This document shows positions 1 through 5,030 of a stretch of DNA of 5,030 bases, in pieces (position 1 is the first letter of the stretch; each line of letters opens with the position of its first letter). The notes under the pieces were generated by a model. The model had not been told where the DNA came from and did not search any database. It saw nothing but the letters and a program-made list of their open reading frames with translations. The stretch is from positions 1 to 5,030 of the forward strand of contig DAIEQT010000529.1 of assembly GCA_027347545.1 (NCBI GenBank), written 5' to 3'. This stretch comes from Ignavibacteria bacterium. GTDB taxonomy: Bacteria > Bacteroidota > Ignavibacteria > Ignavibacteriales > Melioribacteraceae. The translations under genes were made by a program, and so were the position numbers.

Positions 1-1349
1 TTTGTGTTATCCATTATCGTGCGTGTCATTTCATCAATAGAAGTTGCCACTTCCGAAGTTTGTGCGGATTGTTCTTGTGCACCGGCTGCCATTTCTTCGG
101 AACTGGATGATATTTGATTTGCAGCGCTCGCTGTTGCCGAAATCGCTTCTCCAACTTCCGTAAGCGCATTAACAAGTGAATCTGCAACTCCGTTAATGCT
201 GTCTTTAATTAACTTAAGATCGCCTTCATACTTGCCATCCACGCGGTGAGTAAAATCGCCTGAAGCCATTATAGCTAATACATCGGAGCCCTCTTTAATA
301 GGAACAATGATCGAATCTAAAGTTTGATTTAAGCCTTCGATAAGTTTTTTGTAACCGCCGCTGAATTTTTTGTAATCGCCCCGGTATGATAGATCACCCC
401 GGTTCGTAGCGGAAACAATAGAATTAATTTCCTCGGTTAACATTACAAGAGCTTCTACTTCTTCGTTAAAACAGATTGCAAGTTCATCTCTGTCTGAAGC
501 GGGTGTTACCTTTGCAAAAACTCCGTGAGAAATATTTTGTGCTGCTTGAATTTTTTCTCTTTGGGCATTTCGAAGTTCAAGCATCATTTCTTGCATCTCG
601 CCAAATTCATCTTTTGTCTTAACTGTAAAATCAGCACTATAATCACCGAGAGAATAGTCGTTAATCAACTTTTTAAATTCTACTACTGGTTTTGTAAGAG
701 CAGGTGCTACTTTAAAAAGGGATAAGAATGCAACAACTGCGCCCGCAGCCATACCCAAAATTATTATCCAGCGTGCGCTGGAAAGCTCTCCTTCAATTTT
801 AGCATTTAGCTCGTTGCCGTAATTATCAATATACTTTTCCACTTGCTGAAAATTATTATAAACTTTTGCGGCAATTTCTTCGCCGGAGGTGGTGGAAATT
901 ACAGATGCCATTTCGCTGTCATTCATTAATCCTGCGCTGATTACTGCATCTATCACACCGTTTTTATATTCCTTCCAGACTTTGTAGGTAGATGCTATTC
1001 CGTTTTTCAGCTCATCGTTAAATTCCATCTTCTCAAGATGAGTGAACGTGCTGTCAATCAGCTTCTTCCGCTCATCAATGTATTTGATGTTAGCTTGGGA
1101 TGAGGCTTCGAATCCGACAATAGCGAATTTCATTCCGGCATATTGAATGCTTTTAAAATTCAGAAAGAGTTCTTTAATCTCATGCTTGGGACCGAAATAT
1201 GAGTCGTTGAGTTCTTTTTTTTGATACTCAACACGAAACATTTCGAAAAGAGCCGTGCACGCAATAATTGTTGAAGCGGCAGCAATTCCAAAAATTGCCA
1301 TTTGAATTTTTTGGACAAGTCTTAGGTTTTTGAGATTTATCTTTTTCAC
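1..1349 (-). CDS. Methyl-accepting chemotaxis protein MCP-1 (3' end beyond window)
   Basis: This is a transmembrane chemoreceptor that would pass a periplasmic signal to CheA/CheW. I translated 449 residues with no stop. Residues 1-15 are basic; TM1 is about 16-37; a helical, 4HB-like periplasmic region spans about 38-191; TM2 is about 193-213 (WIIILGMAAGAVVAF). A HAMP domain follows (about 214-267), then two HAMP-like repeats at about 265-315 and 346-398, the second with the ASGDFTHRV motif, separated by a GGYKKLIEGLNQTLD segment. The methyl-accepting helix begins near 400 ([15 protein letters not shown]). The signalling tip and C-terminus lie outside the window. The start is GTG at 1349, preceded by a weak GAG six bases upstream; an in-frame TAG at 1364-1362 rules out a longer form. 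The alternative start Met17 would cut into TM1. The ligand is not predictable. The gene lies 111 bases after the TonB-like cluster on the same strand. Confidence 0.95.
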   Translation of the reverse strand, partial: MKKINLKNLRLVQKIQMAIFGIAAASTIIACTALFEMFRVEYQKKELNDSYFGPKHEIKELFLNFKSIQYAGMKFAIVGFEASSQANIKYIDERKKLIDSTFTHLEKMEFNDELKNGIASTYKVWKEYKNGVIDAVISAGLMNDSEMASVISTTSGEEIAAKVYNNFQQVEKYIDNYGNELNAKIEGELSSARWIIILGMAAGAVVAFLSLFKVAPALTKPVVEFKKLINDYSLGDYSADFTVKTKDEFGEMQEMMLELRNAQREKIQAAQNISHGVFAKVTPASDRDELAICFNEEVEALVMLTEEINSIVSATNRGDLSYRGDYKKFSGGYKKLIEGLNQTLDSIIVPIKEGSDVLAIMASGDFTHRVDGKYEGDLKLIKDSINGVADSLVNALTEVGEAISATASAANQISSSSEEMAAGAQEQSAQTSEVATSIDEMTRTIMDNT

Positions 1350-1361
1350 TTTTTTCTCAGA

Positions 1362-1379
1362 CTATTTAAGAGCTTTCAT
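1362..1379 (-). promoter_or_regulatory. Possible 5-codon leader ORF (MKALK) in frame with MCP-1
   Basis: On the minus strand an ATG at 1379 opens MKALK and stops at TAG (1364-1362), 12 bases before the GTG of MCP-1 and in the same reading frame. A GGGGAT stretch about eight bases upstream could serve as a weak ribosome-binding site. It could be a translational-coupling leader, the remnant of a longer MCP-1 N-terminus broken by a nonsense codon, or chance. The sequence alone does not decide. Confidence 0.25.
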
Positions 1380-1399
1380 TATTTTATCCCCAAAAGGAG

Positions 1400-1423
1400 A
1401 TTTTGTAACCACACCCACAAAAT
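1400..1423 (-). other. AT-rich hairpin in the MCP-1 upstream gap
   Basis: The arms ATTTTGT and ACAAAAT form a perfect 7-bp stem around a 10-base loop, in the 111-base gap between the last TonB-like gene and MCP-1. On the minus strand it is followed by CTCCTTTTGGGG, not a clean T-run. It may be a weak terminator or attenuator for the upstream cluster, or part of the MCP-1 leader. No good promoter was recognised in this gap, so read-through from the upstream cluster into MCP-1 remains possible. Confidence 0.25.
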
Positions 1424-1460
1424 TTCATATTAATTCGAAGTTGTAATTATCTTCATAGTC

Positions 1461-1871
1461 TCAGCTGGGAAGTTTGAATTGAACAGCTAAAGCGAGTTTC
1501 GATTTAACGTTTGCCCCTTTGTTTTGACCTGGAGTAAACTTTGTTTTCTTAACTGCTCTCACGGTTTCTTCATCGCAGCCGCCGCCAATTCCCTTCACAA
1601 TTTTTACATCATCCACATCGCCGGATTCGTTTATTAATACCAATACGTAAACTTTGCCTTCTGTTTTTGTTTTTATGGCAAGATCTGGATAGCTGGCTTT
1701 TCTCATTATGCCTTCAAGACCTCCAATTGGAGCGGCCGGTTTTTCAACAGCTATTGCATAATCATCTTCACCGGGGAAAAAGGTTTTTCCATTACTGTTT
1801 ACGGATGTTATAAGTAGAAATGCAAATATGATTATTACGAGAAGAGTAAGTTTGTTTTGTAACGTTTTCAT
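1461..1871 (-). CDS. Small exported TonB C-terminal-domain protein, copy 1 of 3
   Basis: This 136-aa protein has an N-terminal hydrophobic segment (about 9-26, LLVIIIFAFLLITS) ending in a possible signal-peptidase site at SVNS-NG. A short linker carries FPGEDDY and KPAAPIGG. A TonB_C-like domain runs from about residue 61 to the end: YPDLAIK, TEGKVYVLVLINESGDV, VKGIGGGCDEE, RAVKKTKFTPGQ and a closing FKLPS. In the TonB family this domain contacts outer-membrane receptors, but this protein is far shorter than classical TonB, has no proline-rich spacer, and lacks the histidine expected in the anchor helix. I chose ATG 1871 because it matches the neighbouring copy (MKTL) and has AAGG seven bases upstream. 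A longer reading from TTG 1943 adds 24 residues not shared with the other copies. This is the last gene of the probable three-gene unit, and its domain is about 78% identical to either sister copy by eye count. Confidence 0.85.
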   Translation of the reverse strand: MKTLQNKLTLLVIIIFAFLLITSVNSNGKTFFPGEDDYAIAVEKPAAPIGGLEGIMRKASYPDLAIKTKTEGKVYVLVLINESGDVDDVKIVKGIGGGCDEETVRAVKKTKFTPGQNKGANVKSKLALAVQFKLPS

Positions 1872-1952
1872 TAGTACGCCTTTTTTGTTTCTATTTTCAG
1901 TGAAATCTGCAAGTGCTTCACCTTTTGAGGAAGCAAATTGCAAAACATTTTG

Positions 1953-1972
1953 TAGTTGAGAATAGACAACTA
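1953..1972 (-). other. Short hairpin between TonB-like copies 2 and 1
   Basis: TAGTTG and CAACTA form a 6-bp stem with an 8-base loop in the 130-base spacer between copies 2 and 1. It is not followed by a T-run, so it is not a convincing terminator. It could be an RNA processing or stability element, or chance. I found no clear promoter in the spacer. Confidence 0.15.
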
Positions 1973-2001
1973 TTACGTTTGTCTTCCTTTTTATTTCTTA
2001 A

Positions 2002-2412
2002 TTATGGCAGTTTGAACTGAATTGCCATTGCAAGCTTTGCCTTAACATTAGCTCCAAGGTTTTGACCCGAAGTAAACTTTGTTTTCTTGATTGCGCGGAT
2101 TGCTTCTTCATCGCAACCGTTGCCAAGTCCCTTTACAATTTTTACATCATCTACATCGCCGGATTGATTAATTAGTATCAAACAATACACTTTTCCTTCG
2201 GTTTTACTTTTAATTGCAGATTCCGGATAAGCAATTTTTTTCAATATTGCATCATTACCACCAATAGGTGCCGGAGCTTTTTCAATTCCTATTTCATATT
2301 CTTCGTCGCCAGGGAATAAACTGTTTCCTTTCACGTTAGTAACTACTAACATGAAGAGAAAAACTACTGTAAGCAGTGAGTTAATTGTTTTATTGTTAAT
2401 CAGCGTTTTCAT
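2002..2412 (-). CDS. Small exported TonB C-terminal-domain protein, copy 2 of 3
   Basis: This 136-aa paralogue of its neighbours has a polar N-terminus (MKTLINNKT), a hydrophobic segment at about 12-27 (SLLTVVFLFMLVV) and a possible signal-peptidase site after NVKG. The linker reads FPGDEEY and KAPAPIGG, and a TonB_C-like domain begins at about residue 62 (YPESAIK, TEGKVYCLILINQSGDVD, VKGLGNGCDEE, FKLP). It differs from the other copies in having a second cysteine (VYCLI), GLGNG in place of GIGGG, SGQ in place of PGQ, and no final serine. The ATG at 2412 has a GAGG ribosome site seven bases upstream. Only 23 bases separate it from the stop of copy 3, which supports co-transcription. No transmembrane histidine or proline-rich spacer is present, so a classical TonB role is doubtful. 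It may be a periplasmic adaptor or binding protein; that is inference. Confidence 0.88.
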   Translation of the reverse strand: MKTLINNKTINSLLTVVFLFMLVVTNVKGNSLFPGDEEYEIGIEKAPAPIGGNDAILKKIAYPESAIKSKTEGKVYCLILINQSGDVDDVKIVKGLGNGCDEEAIRAIKKTKFTSGQNLGANVKAKLAMAIQFKLP

Positions 2413-2435
2413 TTTATTTCCTCAATAAATTGTTT

Positions 2436-2849
2436 TTAGCTTGGTAGCTTAAAATTGATTGCAATAGCTAATTTGGTCTTAACATTAACCCCTTTATCCT
2501 GTCCAGGAGAAAACTTGGACCTTTTAACAGCTCTAGCTGCTTCTTCATCGCAACCGCCGCCAATGCCTTTTACAACTTTTACTTCGTCAACATCTCCGGA
2601 TTCATTTATATAGGCAAGAACGTAAACCTTTCCTTCTGTCCTCGTCTTTATAGCTAATTCGGGATAGGACGCCCGCTTCATTATCGCTTCTAATCCGCCA
2701 ATAGGAGTAGGAGCCTTTTCTACTGCGATAAAATATTCTTCTTCACCCGGTAAAAGATTTGCCCCTTTGGTTTCCGTTATTACAACAAGCAACAGAACCA
2801 TAACCCCAACTAGCGTAAAAATCGTTCTAAAATTGATAAATCCTTTCAT
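2436..2849 (-). CDS. Small exported TonB C-terminal-domain protein, copy 3 of 3 (first in transcription)
   Basis: This 137-aa protein is the first gene of the cluster. A basic start (MKGFINFRT) leads into a hydrophobic segment at about 10-27 (IFTLVGVMVLLLVVI) with a possible cleavage site at ETKG-AN. The linker carries LPGEEEY and KAPTPIGG. The TonB_C-like domain begins near residue 62: YPELAIK, TEGKVYVLAYINESGDVD, VKGIGGGCDEE, RAVKRSKFSPGQ, FKLPS. I chose ATG 2849 because a strong AAGGAGG lies six bases upstream and the start aligns with the sister copies. A longer frame opens at TTG 2909 but would run through that ribosome site. By eye its domain matches copy 1 at 59 of 76 positions. The strong ribosome site suggests this copy is the best translated. 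Two palindromes sit 45-81 bases upstream. As with the sister copies, no anchor-helix histidine is present and a classical TonB function is uncertain. Confidence 0.88.
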   Translation of the reverse strand: MKGFINFRTIFTLVGVMVLLLVVITETKGANLLPGEEEYFIAVEKAPTPIGGLEAIMKRASYPELAIKTRTEGKVYVLAYINESGDVDEVKVVKGIGGGCDEEAARAVKRSKFSPGQDKGVNVKTKLAIAINFKLPS

Positions 2850-2855
2850 TTTGTA

Positions 2856-2862
2856 CCTCCTT
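2856..2862 (-). promoter_or_regulatory. Strong ribosome-binding site AAGGAGG for TonB-like copy 3
   Basis: A perfect AAGGAGG lies six bases before ATG 2849. It is the strongest ribosome site in the window and decides the start against the TTG at 2909. The other genes have GAGG (copy 2), AAGG (copy 1) and only GAG (MCP-1). Confidence 0.85.
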
Positions 2863-2893
2863 GTAGATTGAAGTCCTTTTAAAGCAAACTTTG

Positions 2894-2930
2894 TTAATAT
2901 TATCGGCAATATTAAATTTCTTTAAAGAAA
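2894..2930. promoter_or_regulatory. Two adjacent palindromes upstream of the TonB-like cluster
   Basis: TTAATATT and AATATTAA form an 8-bp inverted repeat around ATCGGC (2894-2915). One base later comes TTTCTTTAAAGAAA, a perfect 14-bp palindrome (2917-2930). Both lie 45-81 bases upstream of the first TonB-like start, where a promoter and operator would be expected. I could not assign a convincing -35/-10 pair, either of sigma-70 type or of the Bacteroidota TTG/TAnnTTTG type. A role as transcription-factor sites is inference; in AT-rich DNA some palindromes arise by chance. Confidence 0.35.
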
Positions 2931-2970
2931 ACTTTCATTTTGAATTATTTCTTCTTTGAGTAAGGAGGTA

Positions 2971-2981
2971 ATCCAAACCAT
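2971..2981. repeat. Left 11-bp direct repeat (putative target-site duplication)
   Basis: ATCCAAACCAT here is repeated exactly at 3133-3143. The two copies abut the outer ends of the inverted repeats at 2982 and 3132, as expected for a target-site duplication made on insertion. Confidence 0.75.
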
Positions 2982-3132
2982 CAATGCCGTCAGGTTAAGA
3001 TTGTTAGCACGCAGATTAATTATGATTTTTATGATCGATTAGGATAAATCATAAAAAATCTTAATCATCTTAACAAATCAGCGTTCTGCTTTTTCATTTT
3101 TTCAAACAAAGACTGCTAACCTGACAGCATTG
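2982..3132. mobile_element. MITE-like element, 151 bp, with 16-bp terminal inverted repeats
   Basis: The left end reads CAATGCCGTCAGGTTA (2982-2997). The right end, read on the other strand, is CAATGCTGTCAGGTTA (3132-3117), so 15 of 16 bases match. An exact 11-bp direct repeat flanks both ends. The element encodes no protein and its interior is dominated by an AT-rich near-palindrome (3009-3084). Small size, terminal inverted repeats, target duplication and lack of a transposase fit a non-autonomous miniature element. From memory, the ends resemble those of IS4-family insertion sequences (ATGCC...TCA..TTAAG pattern, target duplications of about 9-14 bp); that assignment is inference and needs a database comparison. 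It sits in the gap between the MCP-2 terminator and the TonB-like cluster and disrupts no visible gene. Confidence 0.7.
3009..3084. repeat. AT-rich near-palindrome inside the MITE-like element
   Basis: Outer arms ACGCAGATT (3009-3017) and AATCAGCGT (3076-3084) pair at 8 of 9 positions. Inner arms GATTTTTATGAT (3024-3035) and ATCATAAAAAATC (3048-3060) pair with one bulged A, around a 12-base loop. The right arm is longer by nine bases, explained by a tandem 9-bp repeat ATCTTAATC/ATCTTAACA (3058-3075). RNA from either strand could fold into a long hairpin. Its function is unknown. Confidence 0.65.
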
Positions 3133-3143
3133 ATCCAAACCAT
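3133..3143. repeat. Right 11-bp direct repeat (putative target-site duplication)
   Basis: An exact second copy of ATCCAAACCAT, 162 bases from the first and immediately outside the right inverted repeat. Confidence 0.75.
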
Positions 3144-3350
3144 TCCCCCGCCAAACAATATGTAAACCTCGTACTACATTCTTATCTCATTTCTATTTCT
3201 CTTTTAACGTTATATAAAGTGTAATTAAATAAAACCTCTATAACTTCATCTCAATAATCGGGTTTATCTATTACAACTGAAGATGTAATGTTACTAATGC
3301 CTAAAAGGTGTTGCAGAGAACCGAAAAGAAAGTTGAATTTTAAGGGAATG
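3144..3350. other. Intergenic stretch without a recognised gene
   Basis: About 200 AT-rich bases lie between the MITE-like element and the MCP-2 terminator. I see no credible coding frame. The only structure noted is a 6-bp hairpin, ATTACA/TGTAAT around an 8-base loop at 3270-3289. A promoter for the TonB-like cluster could originally have extended into this area before the element inserted, but no clear promoter motif was found. Confidence 0.5.
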
Positions 3351-3375
3351 AAAAGGGAGACTTAATGTCTCCCTT
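3351..3375 (-). terminator. Rho-independent terminator of MCP-2
   Basis: On the minus strand AAGGGAGAC, loop ATTAA and GTCTCCCTT form a perfect 9-bp stem beginning seven bases after the MCP-2 stop codon. It runs into TTTTCATT. The T-run is short, but the G+C-rich stem in AT-rich surroundings and the position make a terminator likely. It separates MCP-2 transcription from the TonB-like cluster. Confidence 0.8.
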
Positions 3376-3382
3376 GAAATGT

Positions 3383-5030
3383 TTAATGATGTGAAATCGT
3401 TCCATCCGAACGCACAGCTAGTTGTCCTCTGTTATATTCATAACCATGCGAATTATCACTAATCTTGAAGCGTGATATCAATTCTTGTAGATTAATCGTA
3501 AGTCTATTTAAATCTTCCGAAGCTCGTGCAATCTGCTGAATTCCTGTCGCACTTTCGTTAGTTACGTGATTGATTGCCTCTAAGTTCTTGCTAATCTGCT
3601 CTGCTGCGCTTGATTGCTCTTCGCTTGCAGCCGCAACTTGAGTAACAATATCAACAACTTGCTGAGCACCGGTAATAATTTGAGAAAGTGATTTACCGGC
3701 TTCATCTGCCAACTCTTTTCCCCGCTCAACTTCTACAGTTCCGGAAGTCATCGAAATCACAGCTTCCGAAGTATCTTTCTGAATTTGCTTGATCATGTTT
3801 GCAATTTCTTTTGTTGCTTTAGTTGTACGTTCGGCAAGTTTACGCACTTCATCTGCAACAACCGCAAATCCGCGCCCTTGTTCGCCGGCACGGGCTGCTT
3901 CGATTGCAGCGTTAAGCGCTAACAAGTTTGTTTGATCAGCAATGTCATCAATCACTTGAACAATTTCTCCAATTTGATCGCTGCTCTTTCCAAGTTGATT
4001 AACTGTTTCTGCAGATTCTTTAACAACCGACGCAATGCGGTTCATACCCTGAATTGTTTCGCTAACAACTCTACCGCCTTCTTTTGCAATTGAACCGGCA
4101 TTCTTTGCTGTTTCCGAAGCACTAGATGCATTTTGAGTTGTATCCATAATTGTCTTGGTCATTTCATCAACTGCACTTGCTACTTCCGAAGTTTGCGAGC
4201 TTTGCTCTTGAGCACCGGCTGCCATTTCTTCTGCTGAAGAAGAAATTTCGCTGCTTGCACTTGCAGTAGCTTGAATTGCTGCACTAACATCACTTAATGC
4301 ATTATTGAACGATTCTGCTAAATGATTAATATTTTCTTTTATAGATTCGAAATCTCCGCTATAACTACCAACCATTCTTGCTGTAAGATCGCCCGCAGCT
4401 ATTCTGTTTAATATTTCACTCGATTCATGGAGAGGGGCAACAACAGCATCTAAAGTAGAATTTACACCAGCTATTATTTCTTTGTATCCGCCGTTATACT
4501 TATCAGCATTTCCACGTGTAGTAAGTTTCCCTTCTATAGCAGCTTTACTTAAATCTACAGTCTCAGCTACAAGTCCTTTCAAAGACTCAACAACTTTTTG
4601 CATTGATTTAGAAAGCGCATCTTCTTCGGATCTTACATTTACATTTACTGTTAAATCTCCGGCAGCAATTTTTTCTGCAGCAGTAACTTTTTCTTTTATT
4701 CCCTCAATCATTAAACCAAAAGATTTTTCAAGGGTACCAATTTCATCGGATGTCTTTGAATCTATTGAAATATCAACATTGCCCAGAGCAAGTTTATCGG
4801 CTGTTTCCGTTAATTTCTTTAGAGGATTGCCTATCTTGCTCGCAAGCCAAAATGCTATCGTCAGAGAGATAATTATGCCGATTACCGTAAAAATTATCAG
4901 TTTCATACGGTCGTTGGCACCTTTTGCTTCAATACGTAACTTGGTTTCTTCGGCATATTTTTGGTTTATAGAAGTTAATTGATCTAAAGCTTCTTGTACT
5001 TTTATATAATACGTTTCAATATCGCCGCCT
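3383..5030 (-). CDS. Methyl-accepting chemotaxis protein MCP-2 (5' end beyond window)
   Basis: This is the C-terminal 548 residues of a membrane chemoreceptor that would control CheA through CheW. The frame is open to the window edge. The ATG at 4906 is internal: it is preceded in frame by 41 helical residues (for example [19 protein letters not shown]) that look like the end of a 4HB-type periplasmic sensor. In visible numbering the membrane helix is about 44-62 ([19 protein letters not shown]), followed by HAMP at about 63-117 and HAMP-like repeats at about 118-170 and 198-250 (both contain AAGDLT). Methylation helix 1 is about 254-294 ([16 protein letters not shown]). The canonical hairpin tip is about 360-401 ([36 protein letters not shown]), and methylation helix 2 is about 467-486. 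The C-terminus ends SDGTISHH and has no NWETF-type CheR/CheB-tethering pentapeptide. A terminator follows. The ligand cannot be told because the sensor lies outside the window. Confidence 0.97.
   Translation of the reverse strand, partial: GGDIETYYIKVQEALDQLTSINQKYAEETKLRIEAKGANDRMKLIIFTVIGIIISLTIAFWLASKIGNPLKKLTETADKLALGNVDISIDSKTSDEIGTLEKSFGLMIEGIKEKVTAAEKIAAGDLTVNVNVRSEEDALSKSMQKVVESLKGLVAETVDLSKAAIEGKLTTRGNADKYNGGYKEIIAGVNSTLDAVVAPLHESSEILNRIAAGDLTARMVGSYSGDFESIKENINHLAESFNNALSDVSAAIQATASASSEISSSAEEMAAGAQEQSSQTSEVASAVDEMTKTIMDTTQNASSASETAKNAGSIAKEGGRVVSETIQGMNRIASVVKESAETVNQLGKSSDQIGEIVQVIDDIADQTNLLALNAAIEAARAGEQGRGFAVVADEVRKLAERTTKATKEIANMIKQIQKDTSEAVISMTSGTVEVERGKELADEAGKSLSQIITGAQQVVDIVTQVAAASEEQSSAAEQISKNLEAINHVTNESATGIQQIARASEDLNRLTINLQELISRFKISDNSHGYEYNRGQLAVRSDGTISHH

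Noticed and set aside
525..725. Plus-strand open frame of 66 codons
   Set aside because: It lies antisense inside MCP-1, whose minus-strand reading is continuous and strongly conserved. The plus-strand product is cysteine- and phenylalanine-rich and matches no family I know.
1872..1943. Extended N-terminus of TonB-like copy 1 from TTG 1943
   Set aside because: The 24 added residues are polar, are not shared with the paralogues and would bury the hydrophobic export segment. ATG 1871 has a ribosome site and aligns with copy 2.
2850..2909. Extended N-terminus of TonB-like copy 3 from TTG 2909
   Set aside because: It reads through a perfect AAGGAGG that is correctly placed for ATG 2849, and the added residues are not conserved in the other copies.
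2957..2980. Resemblance of the minus strand (TTTGGATTACCTCCTTACT) to the 3' tail of 16S rRNA
   Set aside because: The similarity is limited to the anti-Shine-Dalgarno-like stretch. The sequence upstream on that strand is the MITE-like element, with no helix 45 or other rRNA sequence, and no 23S or tRNA follows. It is probably chance.
2982..3132. CRISPR array or riboswitch reading of the repeat-rich gap
   Set aside because: There are no regularly spaced direct repeats with unique spacers, and the structure is a single inverted-repeat unit with terminal repeats and a target duplication. No conserved c-di-GMP or other riboswitch core was recognised here or before MCP-1.
3288..3365. 25-codon plus-strand ORF starting MLLMPKRCCRE
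   Set aside because: It has no recognised ribosome site or homology and runs into the stem of the MCP-2 terminator on the opposite strand.
4904..4906. ATG as the start of MCP-2
   Set aside because: The frame continues upstream to the window edge with plausible periplasmic helix residues. Starting here would leave no sensor region and put the membrane helix at the extreme N-terminus.
4482..4982. Plus-strand open frame of 166 codons
   Set aside because: It is fully antisense to the HAMP and membrane region of MCP-2. Its serine-rich composition is the expected shadow of alanine/glutamate-rich coiled coil.

Overview
The window is AT-rich. All five genes I can support lie on the minus strand. 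They are two methyl-accepting chemotaxis proteins (MCPs), each cut by a window edge, and between them a tandem cluster of three small exported proteins that consist mainly of a TonB C-terminal-type domain. The short TonB-like proteins with a PxPIGG...YPE...GCDEE pattern and the MCP style suggest the Bacteroidota/Chlorobiota/Ignavibacteriota group. That placement is inference from family resemblance; no phylogenetic marker gene is present.

Layout in the direction of transcription (high to low coordinates): (1) 5030-3383, the 3' part of MCP-2, covering the end of its sensor region, one membrane helix, HAMP-type repeats and a complete signalling hairpin, followed seven bases later by a hairpin terminator (3353-3375). 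(2) 3382-2850, a 530-base gap without a gene. It holds a probable 151-bp miniature inverted-repeat element (2982-3132) bracketed by an 11-bp direct repeat, and two palindromes just upstream of the next gene. (3) 2849-1461, three tandem paralogues of 137, 136 and 136 aa, probably co-transcribed, with gaps of 23 and 130 bases. (4) 1349-1, MCP-1, with a complete N-terminus, two membrane helices and HAMP-type repeats; the window ends inside its signalling domain.

Both MCPs should sit in the inner membrane, sense something through a periplasmic region and control a CheA/CheW array. Their cytoplasmic parts align without gaps over the shared region, so they are paralogues. The three small proteins are probably periplasmic or membrane-anchored. 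They lack the transmembrane histidine and the long proline-rich linker of a classical TonB, so their energy-transducing role is doubtful. A functional link between the small proteins and the MCPs is suggested only by position and common strand.

The most unusual features are the MITE-like element with its nested AT-rich hairpin, the triplicated TonB-domain mini-proteins, and an in-frame ATG plus amber codon just upstream of the GTG start of MCP-1. I do not see a clearly new defence or mobile system here.
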